Shown one piece after another: positions 18,992 through 27,289 of a stretch of DNA of 27,289 bases. Source of the stretch: Tritrichomonas foetus (taxonomy: Eukaryota > Parabasalia > Tritrichomonadida > Tritrichomonadidae); contig MLAK01001080.1 in NCBI GenBank assembly GCA_001839685.1, positions 10,246 through 37,534 on the forward strand, read 5' to 3'. Within the stretch, counting starts at the first letter, position 1, and each line of letters starts with the position of its first letter. Made by a program: the position numbers and the translations under genes. The notes under the pieces are model-generated. The model was not told where the DNA came from and did not search any database. It saw only the letters and a list, made by a program, of their open reading frames with translations.

Positions 18992-19598
18992 ATGACGGAA
19001 ATTTCCCTTATCGCAAACTTCGCAAATGGTCGAATTCACAAATATTTCGAAAATGATTCTGAAGAAGCTATTGTTTCAGTTTTCGGGTGAACAGCTTTCA
19101 GTCAATTGTTAAATCTATTTTTTATAGTTATGAGCCATATTTATTCATAGTTTTGAAATTTTGCAACAATTAAACCGAAAAAAGAGCGATTTTGGAGAAA
19201 GCCTAAAAAAAATTGTGAGAAGCTTTTTTTCCAAGAATCACAAAGATTATAATACTGCTTCCCATAATTCTATTTACACTTCTTCTATCGATTTTTAATT
19301 AAAAATCGCGAAAATTTTGATAGTTTTAACTCAGTGATGTTGAATTAATTCAATTTCCATTTGACAAATAAGAATGTATTGAAATCTTTTCTGTCATAAA
19401 ATTTTAGTATATGAAGAAAATAGACTGGCAGTCCTCAACAGCACATTCTCAAGCAGGGATACAGATACAACGATTGAAAGACCAAATCAAGAAAAATGGA
19501 ATCCAATATGTTTTTTTCCAGACTCGATGCCAAGTGAATTTTCTGATGACTCGCCATTTAGATGGCAAAACATTCGTAATCTTCTCATTGATGCCTAA
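18992..19598 (+). pseudogene. Degraded coding sequence (possible gene relic)
   Basis: Two protein-like stretches in different frames. The first (18992-19090) begins at an ATG, MTEISLIANFANGRIHKYFE, and reads 32 codons to TGA. The second (about 19383-19598) has no ATG and runs through VYEENRLAVLNSTFSSRDTD to SDDSPFRWQNIRNLLIDA and a TAA. Both have balanced, charged composition unlike spacer. The 290 bases between them hold short coding-like pieces in several frames broken by stops. An intron is unlikely: the possible donor (GTGAAC) is not the trichomonad GTATGT, and no ACTAACACACAG-like acceptor is present. The protein family is not recognised. Confidence 0.33.
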
Positions 19599-20300
19599 AT
19601 TTTTTTTCTTTATATCAAAATTATTAATATTTTTTTTATACTTCATTTTTGTATTTTGGAAAACATTATAATTTTCGATGGAGGGTCATATGATAATAAA
19701 AAGCACGATTTATGATAAGAAATAATCAAGATATTAATGCTATAAAATCACTTTTTATCTCAATAATTCTCAGAAATTTCTGTGGGATTTATTTTTTTCT
19801 CACAATTTTTTTTTGGATTTGGTTTTCTCTGTATCTTGATTTTTAAATTATAATATTTATATATTATTAATAGGATTACAATTAAATAATATTTAGATGA
19901 CAATAATATCAACAATTATTCATTTAGATCTCTCAATAGTCTTCTACATCTAGATCTAGTTAGTTTGTATACATCTAAATGTAAACTGAAATGGACAATA
20001 AATGATATCTGAATTTTCTATACAAGCACGTTAATAGATTCAATAACATTCAGAAACTTGATCGACAAAATTGTTTCAAAATCAAATACGAGCACGTTGC
20101 AATGAAAGAATTACAATTCTTTCAATTATTTAACACATCACCTCACCTCACCTAGTGAAGTGTTTCTGGAGAGCATCTTTCATGCCTAAATTGTTGATTT
20201 TTCCACACAACCATCATACTAGAGAACGTCAAATGATGGCGAAGAGTAGAAGAAAAGAAAAACTAAAAGATGTGAGTATGAGCTATCAATTAATTTTTAC
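19599..20300. other. Intergenic, no gene seen
   Basis: AT-rich 3' flank of the EF-hand gene. It includes a direct repeat CACCTCACCTCACCT near 20141-20154. No gene or RNA is recognised. Confidence 0.55.
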
Positions 20301-21377
20301 TTAGATCAAGAGGCAGCACTTGGACTTTTCAGCTGGGAGTTTTCCGTCATATGGGTCAGTTGCCTTGTCGATTGTTTCGCCTGTGATGAGCTTGTAGAAT
20401 TCCCAGAATTCTAATTCCTTCTTATTGGCGCCGAATTCGAGTTTGCATTGTGCTGTGAATTCTTCTGGTGTGAATGTCTTGCCCATGACGTTCTGAACTG
20501 CATCCTTCATTTCGGCGACTGAAACCTTGCGGGAATTGTCCTTATCGGCACCACGGAAGATCATCTTTGTGATCCACTTGAAGTCGCCTGTCTTCCAGGC
20601 AGAAAGGCATTCGATGATTTCGCTGGCGTCGAGGTTGTGTGAGCCATCCAAATCCATACCGTCGTATAAGAAGCGCATTTGCTTGAGGTTAAGATCCTTG
20701 GCTTCGACTTCTTGTTCTGGGTTTTCAAGGTTGGAGGCGATTCCGACCTTCATGAAGCCAAGGAATTCGTCGAATTCTAATTTTCCGTTTCCGCTCTTGT
20801 CGAACTTGGAAATGAGGGTTTTAATTCCTTCCTTTTCGGCTTCTGAGAGTGGTTTTGGTTCTGGGACGCCACGTGTTTGAACACCACCGTCTAATTTTCC
20901 GTCATATGGGTCAGTGTCTTCTGGAACTTCTTGACCAGTAAGTGCCTTATGCATTTGAGGGAATGTGAGGGTCTTCTTGCCACCTGTGAGCCTCTCGATT
21001 TGAGCAGCAGCATCTTCTTTTGACATTTCACGTCCGTTCAATTCAGCCATAACGACAAATTCGTCGGCTTCGATCTCACGTGATCTGTCTTTATCAACAG
21101 CTCTGAAGAAGAGCTTGTTGATGTAGAGTTGATCATTCTTGTAGAGGGCTTCGACAAGGGTGAAAAGTTCTTCCTTGCCAATGCTGCCTCCAGCATCGAT
21201 ATCTGCGCCACGGAAGAAGAATTCGTATTGCTTTTCTGGCATTTCCTTCTTATTGTATGTTACGAGGAACTTCTTGAATTCTTCGTAGTTGAGGTGTCCT
21301 GAACCATCTTTATCGAGCTGTGAGTAGTACTTCTCGAAACGGGCTCTTCTTTGTTCGTCGTTCCTGTCTTTAACCAT
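20301..21377 (-). CDS. Six-EF-hand calcium-binding protein with C-terminal CaaX box
   Basis: 358 residues, ATG to TAA. Six EF-hand loops: D22-E33 (DKDGSGHLNYEE, canonical), D59-E70, D95-E106, D193-E204, D242-E253 and D278-E289. All start with Asp and end with Glu. A degenerate fourth hand closes each half (about 132-148 and 315-332). The halves end alike, in TDPYDGKL at 155-162 and 340-347, so the protein arose by internal duplication of a three-loop unit. The tail KSKCCLLI ends in the CaaX box C-L-L-I, a predicted geranylgeranylation site, preceded by Cys (possible palmitoylation) and Lys. A membrane-anchored calcium sensor or buffer is inferred. No enzymatic domain is fused. Codon use is markedly GC-rich for the window (GAAGAATTC-type, AAGGAT), suggesting high expression. 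The product family is clear, the partners unknown. Confidence 0.93.
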   Translation of the reverse strand: MVKDRNDEQRRARFEKYYSQLDKDGSGHLNYEEFKKFLVTYNKKEMPEKQYEFFFRGADIDAGGSIGKEELFTLVEALYKNDQLYINKLFFRAVDKDRSREIEADEFVVMAELNGREMSKEDAAAQIERLTGGKKTLTFPQMHKALTGQEVPEDTDPYDGKLDGGVQTRGVPEPKPLSEAEKEGIKTLISKFDKSGNGKLEFDEFLGFMKVGIASNLENPEQEVEAKDLNLKQMRFLYDGMDLDGSHNLDASEIIECLSAWKTGDFKWITKMIFRGADKDNSRKVSVAEMKDAVQNVMGKTFTPEEFTAQCKLEFGANKKELEFWEFYKLITGETIDKATDPYDGKLPAEKSKCCLLI

Positions 21378-21393
21378 TACAGAAAAAAAATGA
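21378..21393 (-). promoter_or_regulatory. Initiator-like element of the EF-hand gene
   Basis: Minus-strand TCATTTTTTTTCTGTA ends at the ATG (A of TCA at 21391, 14 nt upstream). TCATTT matches the trichomonad Inr core TCAYTW at the expected distance. It is the strongest promoter candidate here because the gene also has codon use expected of high expression. Confidence 0.5.
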
Positions 21394-22526
21394 TCAATAC
21401 GTTAATTTCTTGCTTCACAAAACCCTTTTTTATTTCATCTAATTTTGATAGAAAAGCAAAAATATTGAATCGATCACTTAAGGTAATCTATTTTCAATTA
21501 TTATATGCAATTGAATATGTTTTCTGAATAACCTGAATTATTTGAATCCACATGAACATAAGAGTCAATCAATAACGAATTGACAGGGTTGATTTGCACC
21601 AAATTGAAATAATAGAAATTCAATTTTCAGTCAACACAATATCTCCGAACAAGGGAACTTTTAAGAGGGTTACATGAAAATAAACATATCAATTTTTCTC
21701 TTTTTCTTACCCATATGAAATAACAAAAAAGAAAATGAATTCAAATTTTCGCGGGAAAATTAAACATTGAATTAAATACCTTAGTGAACGGATTTTTATT
21801 GAATATTTTGACTACTTTGAGGATTTTTATACCTTATATTTTCATGGTGCAAATTACGTAAGTAGGATGGTCTATTTTCTCAGGAAATATTTTCCTGTCG
21901 ATTTTTTTATTAGTATTATCGTTAGGATTTATTTTTGAGAGAAAATATAACCATTTTTTGAATTTGACAATTACAAATTGGTATTAAATTTCAGAAAAAT
22001 TTCACTTTTCCGATGATATAAATAATTTCTATTCAAAATATAACGTATTTTTTGCAAACGTATTATTTCAAGAAAGTGGGAAATCAATAAAGATAGATGA
22101 TTAAATGTGAATATAAATGCCATATGAATATAACGAGTATTTTTGTAATGATTTTTGACTTTTTGAATGATTTTGAAGATTTATTATTCTCAATTTATTT
22201 GAATAGTTTATTTAACATGGTTAATTAAATTCACCAATATTTAACCTATATATCCATTTTATCTATATTTCCCCATTTAATCTCCTAATTTCCAGTCAAA
22301 ATTTCTGTAGAAAAAATTTTAATAAATACGACCATATAAATGAACAAATTCTCGTAAAACAATCAAAAAGGGCTCTATTCTCTTTGAATTGATGATCGTT
22401 TCAATCATTATTTTCTTTGGTGAAAATATTCTCCTATTTATGGTATCGTTTTTGGCCGATAAAACAGGATGTATTTAAAAATTGATCGTATTTTCCAAAC
22501 GATTCGTTGATAGATAAAAAGAGAAC
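21394..22526. other. Divergent intergenic region
   Basis: About 1.1 kb between the divergent EF-hand and PQ-loop genes; it should carry both promoters. Apart from the element next to the EF-hand ATG, no motif stands out. A TCATTATTTTC at about 22405 is 120 nt from the PQ-loop ATG, far for an Inr. Confidence 0.5.
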
Positions 22527-23372
22527 ATGATTTTGTCAATATCTTCTCTTAGTTTTCTTTCAACATTAATATTCTACTTATTTCCTAATATGCCTTATGT
22601 GATATTTGACTTATTATGCGTTTTTGCGCCAATGACGGGATATTTTGATCAACTGATAAAAATGTTTCAAACCAAAAACTCATCAAAGTTCAAATCGGGC
22701 TCATCACTTGTTCTACTTTTTTCTAATTTCTTGAGAATTCTATACTGGTTTGGAAATAGATTTGCACCATATTTATTGTGGCAATCCATTGTCACAATCA
22801 TCGTTCATATTGCTTTATGTTATGCATACTACAAATTTATCGATCCAGTTTCCATCAAGTATCGTTCAGAAGATCCAGAAAATTCCAATAAATTCTGTTT
22901 CAATTTTCACCCGTTTGAAGTTCATACCTTTCTTGAGTTTATCTTGACTCTTATGATATTTTGGGTTCTAATTATTGCTATTGTTATTTTTCTTTGTTTT
23001 TTCTTCCCTTTTCGAATAATTACAGATTTCATTGGCCTTATTTCGAATCTTATTGACTCATTTCAGACATTCCCTCCATTCTATGCCATCGTAATCTGCC
23101 AAGATATTTCATGTATAACAACAATGCTGGCAATGCAATATGTCGCGGCAACATTCATGAAAGCTGTCCTCTTTTTATGTAGGCCAGTTCCATGGCCCTT
23201 TCGAGTTGGTGTAGCTTTCCAAGCGTTTTTCGTGTTTTTCATCACTTTCGAGTATGTGAGAAGAACCTGCCTGCCACGAAGGGAGCTGAGCGTGAGGGGA
23301 GGAAATGATTATAGTGATCAATATTCAGAAAACAGCGAAGATGTGAGATTGTCATCAGAATATAGTGACTAA
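22527..23372 (+). CDS. PQ-loop family membrane protein, SLC66A2/PQLC1-like
   Basis: 281 residues, ATG to TAA, with seven predicted membrane segments. The first PQ-loop block (34-102) reads GYFDQLIKMFQTKNSSKF followed by FSNFLRILYWFG and LLWQSIVTIIVHIAL, matching the PQLC1 pattern 'KTKsS.gFS...L..l.anILRIlFWFG..f...LLwQS'. The middle HPFEVHTFLEFIL corresponds to the family's 'FW.W..F..Y' segment. The second block (178-245) has FPPFYAIVICQDISCITTML and then AATFMKAVLFLCRPVPWPFR, fitting 'P......+..s..g.S...v..W..gD.fKt.yf'. The Q of the second PQ is replaced. The cytosolic tail is acidic and Ser-rich (SDQYSENSEDV). The relatives (SLC66A2, yeast Any1) work in endosome/Golgi lipid transport or asymmetry. 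The family is convincing; substrate and direction are unknown. Confidence 0.85.
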   Translation: MILSISSLSFLSTLIFYLFPNMPYVIFDLLCVFAPMTGYFDQLIKMFQTKNSSKFKSGSSLVLLFSNFLRILYWFGNRFAPYLLWQSIVTIIVHIALCYAYYKFIDPVSIKYRSEDPENSNKFCFNFHPFEVHTFLEFILTLMIFWVLIIAIVIFLCFFFPFRIITDFIGLISNLIDSFQTFPPFYAIVICQDISCITTMLAMQYVAATFMKAVLFLCRPVPWPFRVGVAFQAFFVFFITFEYVRRTCLPRRELSVRGGNDYSDQYSENSEDVRLSSEYSD

Positions 23373-23696
23373 TTGGTTGGAATGACCAAAATATGATTTT
23401 CATTCTTTATGTTAGTAAAATGCGTTTTTTCTTATCTTATTTATATTCGACCGATTTTTTTATTTTTGATGTTAACTATTTTTTATCTATTTTGTTGGGG
23501 AAATCCGATTTTATTCGTTTTAAGAGTGGCAACAGACAGCTTCAGCAAATCATCGGAATTATGATATTTTCCATTTTTATTATTCTGCGTTGTTGCTTAT
23601 GTATATGAATAACAATAAGAAAGAAATTTAAACTTTATCTAAAATTTTTGGAATAATAACTCTTGAATTTCGAAAAATCGAGTTTTTTATCCAGAT
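23373..23696. other. Short spacer between PQ-loop and cyclin-like genes
   Basis: AT-rich. A plus-strand frame at 23393-23608 is Phe/Ile/Leu-rich and looks like spacer. Sequence becomes less AT-rich near 23695, where the cyclin-like frame begins. Confidence 0.55.
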
Positions 23697-23858
23697 ATGG
23701 CGGATATGCAAAATTGTGAGGTTTAGCAAATCACCATTACGAATATCGAGAATCGACCCGCTTGGTGCGGTCAACCTCGGAGGATATCATGGTCAATAAT
23801 TTCACATCTTAGGATAGCACTGAAATTGGAACTTCATCCTGTAATTTCCACATCATTT
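23697..23858 (+). other. Probable 5' coding part of the cyclin gene, interrupted by TAG
   Basis: ATG at 23697 is in the same frame as the cyclin below and reads MADMQNCEV, then TAG at 23724-23726. The frame then stays open for 44 codons without ATG (QITITNIENRPAWCGQPRRI and on to ISHLRIALKLELHPVISTSF). The last part aligns with the first cyclin-box helices ('LIQaaGilLrLpqvamatgqvlfH'). Base composition is coding-like. Either the TAG is a nonsense mutation or consensus error, or a very short in-frame intron removes it; no trichomonad intron consensus is visible. Confidence 0.45.
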
Positions 23859-24476
23859 ATGTTGATACATAATTATTACGAGACAAACCCAAAAAAATTG
23901 CATGGTTTATACATTTTAATTGTTTCTTCATTATTTGCATCAAGTAAACAATTTGAAATGACAAGGTCAATGCAAGCAATTTTTTTGAGCCTTTTGGCAT
24001 GCCTTCGGGAGTTTGAGAAAAGGATGAATGCTGATGTACTCAAGAAATTGATTGGACTTAATGATTTTTCAGAAAGACAAATGACTCCTTTAGAAATTTC
24101 TCAAGTGAATAATTGCGAAATGGATCTTATTGAAGCAAATAACTTTTGTATAAATCTTGACTTGCCTTTCCAATATACCCAGGAAATTGTTCAGCCTAAC
24201 CTTTCAAATCTTCCGAAAGAAATTGCAATGAATATTGAAGGTCAGCTGATAAAGTTTCTCTGTGTAATGCTATGTTCAGAACATTGTTCAGATTATCCGC
24301 CAGAATTGGTTGCAGCTATTACAACGAATCTGGCTTTTCAGGGAATTGAAATTCCTGAACCAATTCGAGAATGGATTCAAAATGTTTCAGAAAATTACGG
24401 AAATAGTGTTGTTGAAGCAGCTCAACAATTATTGAATGAACAGATTGAAAGTATTATTCCAAAACATCAACAATAA
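23859..24476 (+). CDS. Cyclin-like protein (cyclin L/K/T type), 5' end uncertain
   Basis: From the first in-frame ATG (23859) the product is 205 residues; homology suggests it should begin upstream (see 23697-23858). The first cyclin box holds LYILIVSSLFASSKQFEMTR, matching 'v.maclfLAsKiEE.pR', then ISQVNNCEMDLIEANNFCIN and LDLPFQYTQEI, matching the transcription-cyclin pattern 'i...E..vLk.LgF.v.v.hP...i'. The second box holds YPPELVAAITTNLAFQGIEI plus PEPIREW, matching 'f.pe.iAcacIylAar.l.i.lP....W'. Cyclins of this class activate CDK9-13-type kinases in transcription and splicing. The usual K-x-E pair is altered: K is kept (SSK) but the first-box 'EE' is QFE. Divergence is high, so the subtype is tentative. 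Confidence 0.62.
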   Translation: MLIHNYYETNPKKLHGLYILIVSSLFASSKQFEMTRSMQAIFLSLLACLREFEKRMNADVLKKLIGLNDFSERQMTPLEISQVNNCEMDLIEANNFCINLDLPFQYTQEIVQPNLSNLPKEIAMNIEGQLIKFLCVMLCSEHCSDYPPELVAAITTNLAFQGIEIPEPIREWIQNVSENYGNSVVEAAQQLLNEQIESIIPKHQQ

Positions 24477-24886
24477 TATTCCCAAATGAAATCATCAATA
24501 ATTTCAAAAAACAATATGATGAAAAATATTATGAACATAGTATTGATCGATATATTTGAATTATTTGGAATGATTTCATTTCTGCATTTTTAACAAACAA
24601 TATAAATGATAATTTTTGATCAGATGCAATTAGTTTTCTATAATGTTGATATATCGTTTTTTATAGAATATAAATAAAATATAATCACATAAAAGGAAAT
24701 TGTGATATTTGATCATGTAATAAACAAGACATTTAGATAATAAAGACTTGGAATTTTTCAATAACCTTGTGAAAGAATAACTTTTTGCAAAGAAAAATTA
24801 TGACTTATTTACTTTTTGAGAAAAATATATAGAAATACCGATTATTAATTCTGTGGAAATCGTTTTTAAAATTCTGTTTTGCGTTG
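24477..24886. other. Spacer between cyclin-like and hypothetical genes
   Basis: About 410 bases, strongly AT-rich. No repeat or conserved motif is recognised, and no TCAYTW-type initiator lies close to the downstream ATG. Confidence 0.5.
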
Positions 24887-26278
24887 ATGGCTGCCAAGAT
24901 TTCTCCTTCAAATTTCGAAGACAAAGTGAAAGAATGCCAATCTTATATCGATGGACGTGATTTCCCCAAATTTACCGCCCTTTTTAAGCAATTAAATGAT
25001 TATAATGTAAATTCCGAAGAAGTTTCAACAGATATCAGCGATTTAAAGCAACGTGCCATTGATGAAAAAATCAAAGAACTTGAAGAGCAAACTGATTTCG
25101 ATCTATTTCAGCAAAATTTGAGAGAATTGGATCAAATCGTTCAAGATAAAAAAGCTTTATGGGATATAATTCATGCTCCAATGAATACTACAATCAAAGT
25201 CACACTTCATCAGTCGCAACTTATTGCAGCCGCTTTTTTCACGCCAACAATGCTATTCGAATTTGGATTTGAATCATTTTATAAATCAAACTTGTGCGAT
25301 TTTTCGAACGTTACAAATGAAGAAGCACTTGTTGATATTTTCTACGCAATGGCCGGATTCGTTTGTGCATGCAATCTCGATCAGATATATGTTTCTCATC
25401 TTCAACAATACACAGATTTTATACACAAACTACTTTCAATGTTCACAAATTTGCCTGATTTTGACGCACATCGTTTTGTGTGGCTTGTTGAAGCAATTCA
25501 TGAGCATTTGCATATGCCAAACCAAGTCTTAAAAAACACCTGCAAAGAAGTGATACAAGAGTATGTTGAAAAAGAAGAGAAATCTAATGTTAATAAGCTT
25601 CATAAAATCTGTATCATTTCAACATCTCCTTTCTTACAACAGCTTCCAATTCCAAGGGAGTCAATCAATTCGATTTTTCAAGTTGTGATCGATGAACAAC
25701 GACTTTTTGTAAGGAAATATATTTTTGGTTGTTTTGCATGTAATGACTGGACAGGACCACACACTCATATTTTATCTGAGCCATTGAGATGCTGGCGCTT
25801 GTATCTTGTCAATCTAACAAATAGAATTCAAGAAAAACCAGAATTGCCGAATTTGCTGATTGTAGATTTCATTGATGATAGTTTATCCCTTTTTGAAGGA
25901 TATTACGGAGAAGTTCAACCAACAAAAGAAAAATCAATTAATTTACGAATTGATATATTTGCGATTGTCGAATTAGTTACACAATTTTATCCATCAGAAA
26001 TGTCAGGTGACACGCTAAAGCGAATTTGGTATTTGTTATATATTGTTGCAATTAGTGGCGCAAGTGAAACAGATCTTGAACATATTCAATTTAAGGAAAG
26101 TGATGAACCAAATATGCCATTTCTGGGACTAGAAAGAAATGGTTCTGACTTTGCAGACTACAGGCACGCCTTGGAAATCCTTGGAAAGAAGTTTGAATCC
26201 GAAGCCGAAACACTGCCAGCCATGATTAAGTTTGTCAGACAAAATTACTATTCTATCCAACAACCTGACACAGAATGA
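24887..26278 (+). CDS. Hypothetical helical protein, 463 residues
   Basis: ATG (MAAKISPSNF) to TGA; an in-frame TTG directly before the ATG is not needed as a start. The protein is largely alpha-helical and acidic, with a short coiled coil at about 45-95 (DISDLKQRAIDEKIKELEEQ) and HEAT-like amphipathic helices from about 110 to the end. There is no signal peptide or membrane segment, and no enzyme motif or zinc site. A Cys/Trp-containing stretch (FGCFACNDWTGPHTH, about 280-294) and the segment EPLRCWRLYLVNLT just after it are the most distinctive parts and would be good search seeds. I do not recognise the family; a scaffold, tether-complex subunit or armadillo/HEAT-like adaptor is possible. 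The frame is intact over 1.39 kb and codon use is ordinary for the window, so the gene is real. Confidence 0.85.
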   Translation: MAAKISPSNFEDKVKECQSYIDGRDFPKFTALFKQLNDYNVNSEEVSTDISDLKQRAIDEKIKELEEQTDFDLFQQNLRELDQIVQDKKALWDIIHAPMNTTIKVTLHQSQLIAAAFFTPTMLFEFGFESFYKSNLCDFSNVTNEEALVDIFYAMAGFVCACNLDQIYVSHLQQYTDFIHKLLSMFTNLPDFDAHRFVWLVEAIHEHLHMPNQVLKNTCKEVIQEYVEKEEKSNVNKLHKICIISTSPFLQQLPIPRESINSIFQVVIDEQRLFVRKYIFGCFACNDWTGPHTHILSEPLRCWRLYLVNLTNRIQEKPELPNLLIVDFIDDSLSLFEGYYGEVQPTKEKSINLRIDIFAIVELVTQFYPSEMSGDTLKRIWYLLYIVAISGASETDLEHIQFKESDEPNMPFLGLERNGSDFADYRHALEILGKKFESEAETLPAMIKFVRQNYYSIQQPDTE

Positions 26279-26374
26279 TTTGGATTTTTCTCTGTTTATT
26301 GTTTTTCGATAGTTTACTATTCTTTTCCTATATTGTTTATGTTAATTAAATATTATTAAAACGTTTCATTTGAC

Positions 26375-26390
26375 ATTCATTTAAATGAAT
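26375..26390. repeat. 16-bp perfect palindrome
   Basis: ATTCATTT followed directly by its reverse complement AAATGAAT, about 97 bases after the stop of the 463-residue gene. It shares the ATTCATT/AATGAAT core with the larger palindrome 54 bases further on. Confidence 0.7.
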
Positions 26391-26443
26391 CATTTTTTTT
26401 AAAAATTAATAAAAACAGAAATAAATAATTTGATTCGATGAGA

Positions 26444-26465
26444 GTGCATTCATTAATGAATGCAC
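26444..26465. repeat. 22-bp perfect palindrome
   Basis: Half-site GTGCATTCATT followed with no spacer by its exact reverse complement. It includes G/C pairs near the outer ends, so it is less likely to be an AT-rich accident. It could form a cruciform, an RNA hairpin in the 3' flank, or a dimeric protein-binding site. Confidence 0.75.
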
Positions 26466-27289
26466 CTTAAAGATTATGATATGTATTTCTATCATATTAT
26501 ATTTATATTTACAAAAATTGAGGAATTGATGGAATAAATGAAAATTTATCAGGTGGCTTTACTAAGTAAGTTTACTTGATAAAAGAGCGTTTTTAATGTT
26601 CAAAGTAAAAATAACAGAGGTGAATGAATCATATGTGTTTCTAGAAAGAAATTTCTATTAATTCTTCATTGAAAGGTTCTGAAATCAAGAAACTAATCCC
26701 TTCCTTGAGTCATGACAACGACTCTATTATATTATATTTGATATGATGAAAAATTATTAGTTTGGGATTGCCAAATAAATCAAACTAAAACCGAATTAAT
26801 TATTTTTGACAATTTTACAGAGTGATCATCATATCTTTTAGATACCTAATATTAATGGGCTTTATTCCTTTTCTTTGTAATAGATTTATTTTTGTCAGTG
26901 ATCAGGATATACCATGATCAAAGAAGTGTGAAACCAACCGTTTACTAAAAAAATTGAAATTTTTGACTGTTATATTTTCTTGAATATTCAAGATTATCTT
27001 ATCAGACTCATAAATTAAGAAGGGCATTTAGGATACTATTATCCTTGAAAAGCAGCTTGTCTAAAATTTTCGGTGATGAGAAAATTTTTGATCAAAAATG
27101 AATAAATTATTGATTAAGAGAGCTTATTAAATATACTTTATAATTTTATTTTATTGANGAAATTTGGTCACNAAAATCNGAATCTCGAAATTTCACCGAC
27201 AACTTTTTTTGTTATTTTTGGTACTAGAATAATTCTGTTTGCTCTTTATGATGAGGGAATAAAAACACCATACATTTCTAGGCGTTTTC

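Larger units (their letters stand above)
26279..27289. other. 3' flank and window end, no gene seen
   Basis: About 1 kb of AT-rich sequence. It contains two palindromes (26375-26390 and 26444-26465) and three undetermined bases at 27158, 27172 and 27179. No reading frame or RNA gene is convincing. Confidence 0.6.

Noticed and set aside
1..27289. A CRISPR array, insertion sequence, defence island, tRNA or rRNA gene
   Set aside because: No spaced repeats, transposase motifs, terminal inverted repeats or RNA-gene signatures were found on either strand. The gene set is ordinary eukaryotic, so no novel multi-gene system is claimed.

Overview
The window looks like a gene-sparse, strongly AT-rich nuclear segment of a parabasalid (trichomonad) protist, most likely Tritrichomonas-like. 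The evidence is indirect. Genes are compact and apparently intronless. TAA, TAG and TGA all serve as stops, which argues against ciliate codes. TCA-type initiator-like motifs sit just upstream of several ATGs. The gene set is eukaryotic: an AGC kinase, a prenylated EF-hand protein, ESCRT-III, a PQ-loop protein, an E2F-like factor, a cyclin and a flagellar CFAP100. No organism was assigned by database search.

Layout: a 19-bp tandem repeat at the left edge (1-114); an amino-acid permease-like gene in two frames (326-1602, -); a PH-domain AGC kinase (2412-3839, -); about 3 kb without a confident gene; a small carrier-like membrane protein (6914-7579, +); a possible gene relic (8827-9162, -); CFAP100 (9327-10775, +); a 21-bp minisatellite (10905-11160); an E2F/DP-like gene in two frames (11287-12197, -); a gene-poor stretch with a poly-A run; CHMP1/Vps46 (13974-14552, -); a spacer with a 42-T run; a coiled-coil protein with an 8-residue repeat (16435-17502, +); a gene-poor stretch with degraded coding sequence (18992-19598); a six-EF-hand protein with a C-terminal CaaX box (20301-21377, -); an SLC66A2/PQLC1-like PQ-loop protein (22527-23372, +); a cyclin L/K/T-like protein whose 5' part carries an in-frame TAG (23697-24476, +); an unrecognised 463-residue helical protein (24887-26278, +); and a tail with two related palindromes and three ambiguous bases.

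The genes are independent housekeeping, signalling, trafficking, cytoskeletal and cell-cycle genes on both strands. I see no operon and no defence, mobile or biosynthetic system. The main results from reading the sequence are: (1) an E2F winged-helix domain visible only across a frame break; (2) two single-base frame breaks and one in-frame stop in otherwise recognisable genes, which may be real decay or consensus errors; (3) an EF-hand protein built from two related halves with a lipidation tail; (4) paired palindromes downstream of the last gene.
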